From an uncultured Christensenellaceae bacterium (GTDB lineage: Bacteria; Bacillota; Clostridia; Christensenellales; Christensenellaceae), in the NCBI GenBank assembly GCA_934438035.1, contig CAKSBK010000070.1, positions 1 through 6,050 on the forward strand: a DNA stretch of 6,050 nt, written 5' to 3'. Position 1 is the first letter of the stretch. Every line of letters starts with the position of its first letter. Made by a program: the position numbers and the translations under genes. The notes beneath the pieces are model-generated. The model had not been told where the DNA came from, searched no databases, and was given only the letters and a program-made list of their open reading frames with translations. Shown here piece after piece: positions 1-6,050 of this stretch.

Positions 1-710
1 CCCAAAAACGGGTCAATTTTCATATAATCCGCAGTGTTATAGCGGTGGTTGGAATATGCCTCAAAAACAGGATTTAGGTAAATAACCTCCACACCTAAGG
101 AATTAAGATACGAAAGCTTTGAAGCGATTCCCTTTAAATCTCCTCCGTAAAAATCAACCGGTGAATAATCTTTTTCCCCCGCTCTCGGAAGATAGTCGGG
201 TTTTTCAGAGAGATCCTTATGAATGTAAACCGTTCTTCCTTTTTTCTCATGATACTCTTTTCCGGAGCTTAAATTTTCTCCCGAAACGCAGAACCTGTCG
301 GGAAATATCTGATACATAAGCGCGCCCTTAAAACAATCCGGCGTTTTAAAACCATTTTTAACCACCGTAATCTGATATGAAGACTTTTCGCAGGTGAATA
401 AATCGCCTATTCCGCAAGTATGCCCGTCTTTCGGACTATAGTAAAAAGTTTCGGAGCCCATAACGACTTTAAAAACATAGTTTTTTACGCAGGGAACGTC
501 TCCGGAATATATCGTTGCGCTGTATATAGAGTTTTCCTCGGTCATCGGAAAAAATTCGACGCTATCAGCAGAATAAACCTTTAAAAATACGTTTTTTACG
601 TCTTCCGCCTGAAGATAGAGGGAAAGCGTAACGCTCTCCCCCGTATTAACCGCTCCCAAAGGAGTTCTGAAATTTTCGTCAGCCGAATTATGAAATATAA
701 AGCCCTTCAT
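1..710 (-). CDS. Glycoside hydrolase family 13 (neopullulanase/alpha-amylase-like), 5' part, runs off the left edge
   Basis: I translated the first 236 codons from the ATG at 710-708. The start MKGFIFHNSADENFRTPLGA and roughly the first 120 residues look like the N-terminal beta-sandwich domain (CBM34/E-set type) of cytoplasmic neopullulanase-type enzymes. The GH13 barrel then begins: YQIFPDRF at residues 133-140, DFYGGDLKGI from 186, and YLNPVFEAYSNHRYNTADY at 211-229, which is the segment just before conserved region I. The catalytic Asp, Glu and Asp lie beyond the window, so activity cannot be judged. There is no signal peptide, so it probably acts in the cytoplasm on alpha-1,4/alpha-1,6 glucans or maltodextrins. 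It is last of the genes seen here; its ATG shares one base with the glgP stop (TGATG), which suggests translational coupling. The family call is firm. The exact specificity (neopullulanase, cyclomaltodextrinase, amylase or debranching) is inference. The gene is cut by the window edge, and nothing suggests it is broken. Confidence 0.92.
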   Translation of the reverse strand, partial: MKGFIFHNSADENFRTPLGAVNTGESVTLSLYLQAEDVKNVFLKVYSADSVEFFPMTEENSIYSATIYSGDVPCVKNYVFKVVMGSETFYYSPKDGHTCGIGDLFTCEKSSYQITVVKNGFKTPDCFKGALMYQIFPDRFCVSGENLSSGKEYHEKKGRTVYIHKDLSEKPDYLPRAGEKDYSPVDFYGGDLKGIASKLSYLNSLGVEVIYLNPVFEAYSNHRYNTADYMKIDPFL

Positions 711-3145
711 CAATCGAGCGGCTCGAGCTTCCAAATCTGCTCGTTGTATTCTTTAATTGTTCTGTCTGCGCAGAATATTCCGCTTTTAGCGGTATTATAC
801 GCCGCCATCTTATACCACTTCTTCTTATCTGCGTAATCCTTAAGCATTCTGTCGTAGGTCTCAACGTAGCTTCTGAAATCCTTAAGCACAAAATATTGAT
901 CCGCAGTACCGAAATCACCAAACAGCAAAGACTGATAAATGTCTGAAAACTGTCTGTCAAGGGTATTTGGAAGCGAACCGTCAACAAGCCTTGAGAGTAC
1001 GTTTCTGAGTTCTGAATCATGCTCGTATACGTCTGAGGGACGATAGCTTCTGCGGCTCTTCATGGAGAAAATTTCGTCTGCGGAACAGCCGAATATATAC
1101 ATGTTGTCTTTACCGACCTGCTCGCAAATTTCAACGTTAGCGCCGTCCATTGTACCTATTGTTACTGCGCCGTTCATCATAAATTTCATATTTCCCGTTC
1201 CCGAGGCCTCCATTCCAGCCGTGGAAATCTGCTCTGAAACGTCTGTTGCGGGAATCATAACCTCAGCGGCGGAAACGCAGTAGTTTTCAATAAATACAAC
1301 CTGAAGAAGCTTGTTTATGCGCTCGTCGTTATTGACGAGGTCGCCAACTGCGTTTATCAGCCTTATAATATTTTTCGCTCTTGCGTAGCCGGGGGAAGCC
1401 TTCGCCGCAAATATAAACGTAATAGGCTGCTTTAAGCTTGAGGGGTCGGCTAAAAGGCGGTTATATAAATAAATTATATGAAGAACCTTTAAAAGCTGGC
1501 GCTTATACTCATGGAGCCTTTTGCATTGCACATCAAATAAGGCGTTTTCGTTAAGCTTAATGCCCTGCTTCTGATATACGTATTCGGAAAGTCTGTGTTT
1601 ATTTTCCTTTTTAATATCTTCAAAGCGGGAAATATAATCTTCATCGTCAATAAATGCTTTTAACATTTCAAAGCGAGTATAGTCAAGCTTAAAATCGTCA
1701 CCTATATAATCGCTTATTAGCTTGGAAAGCTCCGGGTTTGCCTTTAAAAGCCAACGCCTGTGAGTAATTCCGTTTGTAATTGCTAAAAATTTGGACGGGT
1801 TTATAACATAACTGTCTCTGAAAATCTTGCTCTTTAATATTTCGCCGTGAAGCTTGGAAACTCCGTTTACCCTTGCGCATACCGCAACGCAGAGGTTAGC
1901 CATACGTATCTGGTTATATGCAATAATGGACATCTTGCTTATTTTATCAAAATCGCCCTCATAGAATTGCCACAAATTCTGACAGTACTTTTCATTCATT
2001 ATTTGAATAATTCTGTAAATTCTCGGCAATAGCAGCTTAAACATGTCCTCCGGCCAGCACTCAAGCGCCTCTTGCATAATCGTATGGTTTGTGTAATTAA
2101 ATATTTTTGAAACCACGTCAAACGCTTCGTCCCATCCAAAGCCCTCTTCATCCATAAGTATTCTCATAAGCTCGGGTATGGAAAGCGTGGGGTGAGTATC
2201 GTTTATCTGTACAGTGATATAGTCGGGAAGCGTATGTAAATCACCGTATAATTTTTTATGTCTTTTAACAAGGTATTGCATCGTTGCGGAGGTAAAGAAA
2301 TAGAACTGCTTTAAACGCAGCTGCCTTCCGGCATCGTGGTTATCCTCGGGATATAACACCTTTGAAATAACCTCGGCAAGCTCTCTTTCTTCAGAGGCTC
2401 TCACATAATCGCCCTTGTTAAAATACTGCATATCAAGCGTCTTCTGCGCTCTTGCAGACCATAATCTCAACGTAGCGGGAGTATGCGTTTCATAGCCGAC
2501 TATAGGCATGTCGTACGGAACAGCTATTACGGTTGAATAATCCTCATGAATTATTCTGAGTTTACCGTTTGACCAATCTTCCGTTATCTTTCCTCCGAAA
2601 TGAACCTCAACAGCTTCGTCCGGGTTTTCAACCTCCCAAACATAGCCCGTGTCTATCCAATCGTCTGTAATTTCAACCTGCGCGCCCTCTAAAATGCGCT
2701 GCTTAAACAAGCCGTGTTCATAACGGATTCCGCAGCCCATTGCGGGCAGATTAAGCGTAGACAAAGCGTCTAAAAAACATGCGGCAAGCCTGCCCAAACC
2801 GCCGTTTCCCAAGGCGGCGTCGTGTTCTTCGTTTTCGACGTCGTAAATATTTACGCCCAATTCGTAAAGAGCGTCTTCATATTTCTGAAAAAGATCTAAA
2901 TTGATTAAATTGTTCACAAGACCTCTGCCGATTAAAAATTCCGCAGACATGTAAACCAACATTTTTTTGCCCTCGGAATCTATCCTCTGCTTTGAGTTAA
3001 GCCATGTGTCTATAATTTCGTCTCTTACGCAAATAGCAACCGCTTCGTAAATATGCCTGGTTGTTGCGGTTTCTATTGTTTTTCCGAAATGAGTTTTAAG
3101 CTTGTCAAGAATTTTGTTTATTTCAGGGTTAATATATCCTGCCAT
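710..3145 (-). CDS. glgP: Glycogen/alpha-glucan phosphorylase (GT35)
   Basis: This enzyme releases glucose-1-phosphate from non-reducing ends of alpha-1,4-glucan using phosphate and pyridoxal phosphate. The product is 811 residues, the usual length for bacterial members (about 800-840). Family motifs run in order: NGGLGRLAACFLDAL from residue 114, AVPYDMPIVGY, INDTHPTLSIPELMRIL, NGITHRRWL, CKRLHEYKRQLL, then EASGTGNMKFMMNG, with the expected PLP-binding lysine at K654, followed by GTMDGANVEI. The frame is open throughout and all core motifs are present. I chose the ATG at 3145-3143 because GGAGG sits 5 bases before it. An in-frame TTG at 3160 would place that ribosome binding site inside the coding sequence. 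The gene begins 19 bases after the glgA stop, and its own stop overlaps the GH13 start by one base. Its role here is to mobilise the glucan made by GlgA. A maltodextrin phosphorylase (MalP) is the alternative, but the glycogen operon favours GlgP. Confidence 0.96.
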   Translation of the reverse strand: MAGYINPEINKILDKLKTHFGKTIETATTRHIYEAVAICVRDEIIDTWLNSKQRIDSEGKKMLVYMSAEFLIGRGLVNNLINLDLFQKYEDALYELGVNIYDVENEEHDAALGNGGLGRLAACFLDALSTLNLPAMGCGIRYEHGLFKQRILEGAQVEITDDWIDTGYVWEVENPDEAVEVHFGGKITEDWSNGKLRIIHEDYSTVIAVPYDMPIVGYETHTPATLRLWSARAQKTLDMQYFNKGDYVRASEERELAEVISKVLYPEDNHDAGRQLRLKQFYFFTSATMQYLVKRHKKLYGDLHTLPDYITVQINDTHPTLSIPELMRILMDEEGFGWDEAFDVVSKIFNYTNHTIMQEALECWPEDMFKLLLPRIYRIIQIMNEKYCQNLWQFYEGDFDKISKMSIIAYNQIRMANLCVAVCARVNGVSKLHGEILKSKIFRDSYVINPSKFLAITNGITHRRWLLKANPELSKLISDYIGDDFKLDYTRFEMLKAFIDDEDYISRFEDIKKENKHRLSEYVYQKQGIKLNENALFDVQCKRLHEYKRQLLKVLHIIYLYNRLLADPSSLKQPITFIFAAKASPGYARAKNIIRLINAVGDLVNNDERINKLLQVVFIENYCVSAAEVMIPATDVSEQISTAGMEASGTGNMKFMMNGAVTIGTMDGANVEICEQVGKDNMYIFGCSADEIFSMKSRRSYRPSDVYEHDSELRNVLSRLVDGSLPNTLDRQFSDIYQSLLFGDFGTADQYFVLKDFRSYVETYDRMLKDYADKKKWYKMAAYNTAKSGIFCADRTIKEYNEQIWKLEPLD
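714..732 (-). promoter_or_regulatory. Possible translation-initiation region of the GH13 gene: SD-like GGAAG followed by a small hairpin
   Basis: On the minus strand, GGAAG (732-728) is followed by C, then the inverted repeat TCGAG-CCG-CTCGA (726-714), then TTG and the GH13 ATG. Read linearly, GGAAG is 17 bases from the ATG, too far for normal use. If the 5-bp stem folds, the gap shrinks to about four bases. No better SD is present nearer the start. The repeat also encodes the last residues of GlgP, so it could be chance; simple TGATG reinitiation explains the start equally well. Confidence 0.3.
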
Positions 3146-3150
3146 TTTAT

Positions 3151-3155
3151 CCTCC
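3151..3155 (-). promoter_or_regulatory. Ribosome binding site of glgP, decides its start
   Basis: A full GGAGG lies five bases before the ATG at 3145. It is the best Shine-Dalgarno match in the window. It sits in the 19-base gap between glgA and glgP and argues against a start at the TTG at 3160, just upstream. Confidence 0.88.
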
Positions 3156-3164
3156 GCCAAATAT

Positions 3165-4616
3165 TTAAAATTTATTGAGCGCCTTATTATAAAGGTCTAC
3201 GTACATTTTTGCAGACGCGTCAAACGAAAAATCTTCGTTCATTGCGTTTTTAACGAGCTTTCTGAAAGCCGGCTTGTTGTTGTTAAAAACCTCCACGGCT
3301 ATTCTTACGGTGTTAAGCATTTCGTCGGCATTATAATTTGCAAACGAAAAGCCCGTTCCCTCGCCCGTATATTCGTTATACGGCGTTACGGTATCTCTTA
3401 AGCCGCCCGTTTCTCTAACCACGGGGAGCGTTCCGTAGCGCATTGCAATCATTTGAGAAATACCGCAGGGCTCAAATTTAGATGGCATTAAGTAAATATC
3501 GCTTCCTGCGTATATCCTGTGCGAAAGGTTCTCGTCATAATTACCGGAAAACGAGACCTTTCCCGGGTATTTTGCGGCGGCATATCTAAAGAAATCCTCA
3601 TATCTTTTTTCACCGCTTCCGAGAACGACAAAACACACTCCTAACGCCATTAAGCCGTCAAGGGCATACATTATAAGGTCGATGCCCTTTTGCTCCGTTA
3701 ATCGGCTTACAAGCGATATTACAGGCGTTTTAGCCGTTGCGTTAAGGCAAAGCTCTTTTATAAGCGCAGTTTTGTCTTTAGCTTTTCCGGAAAGCTCGGA
3801 AACCGTTCCTGCTCCGTACGTATAGGAAATTGCTTCGTCGTTTTTCGGGTTAAAGACGTCTACGTTGATTCCGTTTATTATGCCGCAAAAATCCTCTCCC
3901 CGCTTTTTTAAAACGCCGTCCATACCCTCCGAATAATAGGGGAACATAAGCTCCTTCGCATACGACGGCGAAACGGTGTTTACCTTATCGGAAAAAACAA
4001 TTCCCGCCTTTAAAAAATTAGCGTCTCCGTACGCTTCCATAAATTCGCTTGTAAGGTAATAATCGCTTATACCCAGCAAATCCTTAACGAAAAACGGGCT
4101 GAATCTGCCTTGATATGCGATATTATGAATAGTAAAAACCGTTTTAACGTCATTAAAGCAGGAATACTGCGTTTTAATGAGCATAGGTATAACGGCGGTA
4201 TGCCAGTCGTTTACATGTATTATATCCGGCTTAAAATCAATAAGGCTCAGCGCTTCCAAAACCGCCCTTTGAAAATATGCGTATTGCTCGCCCTCTGCTT
4301 CGCCGCCTTTATATATGGCGCCGCCGAAATAATACTCATTATCTATAAAATAATATTGTATGCCGTTATATGTAAGCGTTTCAACGCCTACAAACTGGTT
4401 CCTCCAACCAAGCGAGACATAAAAGCTGCATATATGATAAAGCTCATATCTGTATTTTTCCTTTATTTTGGCGTGAAGCGGCATAATGACCCTTGCATCT
4501 ATGCCGCGTTTTTTAAGCGCGGAGGGCAGCGTGCCTATGACGTCCGCAAGCCCTCCTGTTTTTGCAAACGGAGCGCATTCCGCGCCGACAAGCAAAACGC
4601 TTTTTACTTCTCTCAT
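3165..4616 (-). CDS. glgA: Glycogen synthase, ADP-glucose-dependent (GT5)
   Basis: This enzyme transfers glucose from ADP-glucose to the non-reducing end of an alpha-1,4-glucan. The product is 483 residues, normal for the family (about 475-490). The N-terminal GT5 domain carries the ADP-glucose loop KTGGLADV at 19-26, HVNDWH at 134-139 and HNIAYQG from 164. The C-terminal GT-B domain carries SRLTEQKG, with R305 and K310 as expected nucleotide-phosphate contacts, then EPCGISQM with catalytic-site E382, and VRETGGLRDTV. These residues match E. coli GlgA landmarks with a small constant offset (R300, K305 and E377, from memory). One oddity is that the usually conserved NGID reads NGIN, with N251. 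The start ATG overlaps the glgD stop as ATGA, and GGGAG lies 7 bases upstream, so coupled translation with glgD is likely. The lack of a eukaryote-type extension and the adjacent glgC/glgD favour ADP-glucose as donor. Confidence 0.96.
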   Translation of the reverse strand: MREVKSVLLVGAECAPFAKTGGLADVIGTLPSALKKRGIDARVIMPLHAKIKEKYRYELYHICSFYVSLGWRNQFVGVETLTYNGIQYYFIDNEYYFGGAIYKGGEAEGEQYAYFQRAVLEALSLIDFKPDIIHVNDWHTAVIPMLIKTQYSCFNDVKTVFTIHNIAYQGRFSPFFVKDLLGISDYYLTSEFMEAYGDANFLKAGIVFSDKVNTVSPSYAKELMFPYYSEGMDGVLKKRGEDFCGIINGINVDVFNPKNDEAISYTYGAGTVSELSGKAKDKTALIKELCLNATAKTPVISLVSRLTEQKGIDLIMYALDGLMALGVCFVVLGSGEKRYEDFFRYAAAKYPGKVSFSGNYDENLSHRIYAGSDIYLMPSKFEPCGISQMIAMRYGTLPVVRETGGLRDTVTPYNEYTGEGTGFSFANYNADEMLNTVRIAVEVFNNNKPAFRKLVKNAMNEDFSFDASAKMYVDLYNKALNKF

Positions 4617-5740
4617 ATAAGCACTCCCTTTTTAATTATCATAGGATAATTCTGCGCGCCGACAAGGTTGTTTCCGCTTCTTATATGAACGGATTTATCC
4701 AAAATAACGTTTTCTAACATGCAATTATTATAAACCTGAGAATCCTGCATGATTATGCTGTCTTTAATAACCGTTCCCTTGCCGACGTGAATATTTCTGA
4801 ACAAAACGGAATTTTCCACCGTTCCCTCAATAGTGCAGCCGTTTGCGATTATGGAGTTGGAGACGCAGGCGTTTTCACCGAATTTTGTGGGAGCTTCATC
4901 TTTTATCTTGGTAAAAATCGGTCTGTCCTTTTTAAACAAGTCCGCTCTCACTTCCGGGGAAATAATATCTTTATTTATGTTAAAATAAGCCTTTACGGAG
5001 TGCATTCTTCCGACATAGCCTTCGTGCTTTACGGCATATATTTTAAGCCTGTTTACGTTAGGAATAAGCACGTCCTGAACCCAGTCGAACTTATTTCTTG
5101 ACGTTGCGTCTTCAATCAGATATTCAAGAAGGTCTTTTCTTATTATGTATGTATCCATACCGATAAGAGAAGAGGTAGGCATTGCGGAATTCATTTCCAT
5201 ATCTATTACGCGGTTGTTTTCATTCAAGAAAATTCTCGTATCAAGAAAACGCACTTCTTCATCCATAAGGCGCATTCTCTCGTTATAGAGCATCGTTATA
5301 TCCGCATTTCTTTCAATATGACTTTTAACGAGCGCTTCAAAATCCGCATTAAATATGGTGTAGCTTCCGCTCATAACGCAGTATTGCTGAGAAGCTCTTC
5401 TGATATACGGCATAGCGTTTCTGATAGCGTCGCAAACGCCTCTTACGTATCCCCTGTTTGATGCCGAATCAAAAGGAGGAAGGACGAACAAGCCGTCGTT
5501 TTTTCTTGAAAGATCCCATTCCTTTCCGCTTCCCAAATGGTCCATAAGAGAATTGTAGTTTTTTTGCGCAATTACGCCTACGTTCCTTATTCCGGAATTA
5601 ACCATGTTTGAGAGTATAAAGTCAATGCATCTGTATCTGCCGCCTACGGGAAGAGCGCCTATTGCTCTTCTTGAAGTAAGCTCGATAAGGTTCATGTTTT
5701 CTTCGCCGGTGTATATTAAGCCGAATACATTTTTAAGCAT
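4613..5740 (-). CDS. glgD: GlgD, non-catalytic/regulatory subunit of glucose-1-phosphate adenylyltransferase
   Basis: This 375-residue GlgC paralogue is of usual GlgD length. The N-terminal nucleotidyltransferase fold is recognisable from VGGRYRCIDFILSN (residues 32-45), GSGKEWDL and YVRGVCDAI. The C-terminal part, from about residue 290, is a left-handed beta-helix with hexapeptide repeats such as NSIIANGCTIEGTVENSVLF. The glycine-rich nucleotide loop of GlgC (GGxGxRL) is missing; the start reads GLIYTGEENMNL instead. The glucose-1-phosphate motif FxEKP is also absent, with MEMNSAMP at 181-188 in that area. D133, in the NADF segment, aligns with the metal-binding Asp region of GlgC. This pattern fits the Firmicutes GlgD subunit, which in Geobacillus partners GlgC and raises its activity. 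Translation starts at ATG 5740 with GAGG six bases upstream, 12 bases after the glgC stop. Its last codons overlap glgA. The GlgD assignment is firm; loss of catalysis is inferred from the motifs. Confidence 0.94.
   Translation of the reverse strand: MLKNVFGLIYTGEENMNLIELTSRRAIGALPVGGRYRCIDFILSNMVNSGIRNVGVIAQKNYNSLMDHLGSGKEWDLSRKNDGLFVLPPFDSASNRGYVRGVCDAIRNAMPYIRRASQQYCVMSGSYTIFNADFEALVKSHIERNADITMLYNERMRLMDEEVRFLDTRIFLNENNRVIDMEMNSAMPTSSLIGMDTYIIRKDLLEYLIEDATSRNKFDWVQDVLIPNVNRLKIYAVKHEGYVGRMHSVKAYFNINKDIISPEVRADLFKKDRPIFTKIKDEAPTKFGENACVSNSIIANGCTIEGTVENSVLFRNIHVGKGTVIKDSIIMQDSQVYNNCMLENVILDKSVHIRSGNNLVGAQNYPMIIKKGVLI
4624..4628 (-). promoter_or_regulatory. Ribosome binding site of glgA, inside the end of glgD
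   Basis: GGGAG (within AAGGGAG) lies seven bases before the glgA ATG and is embedded in the last codons of glgD. Together with the ATGA stop/start overlap it fits coupled translation of glgD and glgA. Confidence 0.8.
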
Positions 5741-5746
5741 ATTCTA

Positions 5747-5750
5747 CCTC
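5747..5750 (-). promoter_or_regulatory. Ribosome binding site of glgD
   Basis: GAGG on the minus strand lies six bases before the glgD ATG, inside the 12-base gap after the glgC stop. It supports the ATG at 5740 as the start rather than a later in-frame Met. Confidence 0.8.
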
Positions 5751-5752
5751 AC

Positions 5753-6050
5753 TTAAACTATTTTGGAGTCGGGGTCTATCATGGCTCCGCTCTTAATGCA
5801 GGCGCCCTCAAGAACCGTGCAGCCCGAGCCTATAACGGCAATTTTTCCGTCCTCCTCGCCTATAACGGCGTTTTGTCCTATGACGGTGTTTTCGTCAATT
5901 ATTGCTCTTCTGACGACGCTTCCCTTTTTAATTACCGTTTCCGCCATTATAATACTGTCTTCAACGATGGCTCCCTCTTCGATTTCCACTCCGGCAAATA
6001 AAACCGAATTTCTTACGGTTCCGTAAACCGAGCATCCCTCTGTAATTATG
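5753..6050 (-). CDS. glgC: Glucose-1-phosphate adenylyltransferase (ADP-glucose pyrophosphorylase), catalytic subunit, C-terminal part
   Basis: The frame is open from the right edge of the window to a TAA at 5755-5753, giving about 98 C-terminal residues. The visible part is a left-handed beta-helix with isoleucine/valine hexapeptide repeats: IITEGCSVYGTVRNSVLFAG, then EDSIIMAETVIKKGSVV, IDENTVIGQNAVIGEEDGKI, VIGSGCTVLEGACIKSGAMI and the ending DPDSKIV. This matches the GlgC C-terminal domain, which in the family supports oligomerisation and allosteric control. The nucleotidyltransferase domain lies upstream of the window. An internal GTG at 5989 is not the real start, because the same repeat continues unbroken before it. 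GlgC catalyses ATP plus glucose-1-phosphate to ADP-glucose plus pyrophosphate, the committed step of bacterial glycogen synthesis. glgD follows after 12 bases. A second GlgD-like copy is possible in principle, but position and sequence favour GlgC. Confidence 0.9.
   Translation of the reverse strand, partial: IITEGCSVYGTVRNSVLFAGVEIEEGAIVEDSIIMAETVIKKGSVVRRAIIDENTVIGQNAVIGEEDGKIAVIGSGCTVLEGACIKSGAMIDPDSKIV

Larger units (their letters stand above)
1..6050 (-). other. Glycogen metabolism operon glgC-glgD-glgA-glgP-GH13 (both ends outside the window)
   Basis: All five reading frames are on one strand with junctions of +12 (glgC/glgD), -4 (glgD/glgA), +19 (glgA/glgP) and -1 (glgP/GH13) bases. 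No junction has room for a terminator or a separate full promoter, so co-transcription is likely. The order glgC-D-A-P is that of the Bacillus glgBCDAP operon. The main promoter should lie upstream of base 6050 and the terminator beyond base 1. Confidence 0.88.

Noticed and set aside
119..319. 66-codon plus-strand open frame opposite the GH13 gene
   Set aside because: The minus strand here encodes the conserved GH13 YQIFPDRF and DFYGGDLKGI motifs.
1..710. The GH13 gene as a truncated pseudogene
   Set aside because: The frame is open to the first base of the window; it ends only because the window ends, and the motifs are well kept.
688..1020. 110-codon minus-strand open frame overlapping the end of glgP in another frame
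   Set aside because: The glgP frame is conserved to its stop and the GH13 frame begins directly after it; the alternative product has no recognisable domain.
3186..3191. TATAAT on the minus strand about 40 bases before the glgP ATG, a possible internal promoter
   Set aside because: No convincing -35 element at 16-18 bases (about 3 of 6 matches at best) and no extended -10; the bases encode Leu-Tyr-Asn near the GlgA C-terminus, so the match is probably chance.
3102..3401. 99-codon plus-strand open frame across the glgP start and glgA end
   Set aside because: It is antisense to two genes with clear family motifs and matches nothing I recognise.
4110..4649. 179-codon plus-strand open frame opposite glgA
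   Set aside because: It lies fully antisense to glgA and the glgA/glgD junction, is low in recognisable motifs, and is explained as a mirror frame of a well-supported gene.
5753..5989. A separate 78-residue small protein starting at GTG 5989
   Set aside because: The same frame continues upstream to the window edge with the same beta-helix repeats, so this is the interior of glgC.
5763..6026. 87-codon plus-strand open frame opposite glgC
   Set aside because: It is a mirror of the hexapeptide-repeat coding sequence of glgC; the Ile/Ser/Pro-rich composition is the expected by-product.

Overview
The window lies entirely inside one minus-strand glycogen-metabolism operon, transcribed right to left: glgC (3' end only), glgD, glgA, glgP, then the 5' part of a GH13 alpha-amylase/neopullulanase-family gene that runs off the left edge. 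The four genes that start in the window begin within 20 bases of the end of the gene before them, and two overlap it. No stretch without a gene exceeds 19 bases, and I see no terminator, RNA gene, mobile element or CRISPR array.

The organism is most likely a Bacillota (Firmicutes) member, probably of class Clostridia. Three things support this: ADP-glucose pyrophosphorylase is split into adjacent GlgC and GlgD proteins; the gene order glgC-glgD-glgA-glgP matches the core of the Bacillus glgBCDAP operon; and strong GGAGG-type ribosome binding sites are present. The GH13 gene after glgP is an addition to the Bacillus order. TGA is used as a true stop at two gene ends, so the standard bacterial code applies. 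The species cannot be named from this sequence.

The genes form one storage cycle. GlgC, probably modulated by GlgD, makes ADP-glucose from glucose-1-phosphate and ATP. GlgA adds the glucose to alpha-1,4-glucan chains. GlgP removes glucose-1-phosphate from chain ends by phosphorolysis. The GH13 enzyme, which has no signal peptide, probably hydrolyses intracellular alpha-glucan or limit-dextrin fragments. A branching enzyme (glgB) is not in the window and may lie upstream, beyond base 6050.

This is a well-known pathway with ordinary, intact-looking genes, and I found no new system. The points worth a second look are: the glgP/GH13 junction, where a small hairpin separates a purine-rich SD-like sequence from the start codon; a GlgD that lacks the catalytic nucleotide and sugar-phosphate motifs; a D-to-N change in a usually conserved GlgA motif; and correction of the glgP start from an upstream TTG to an internal ATG.
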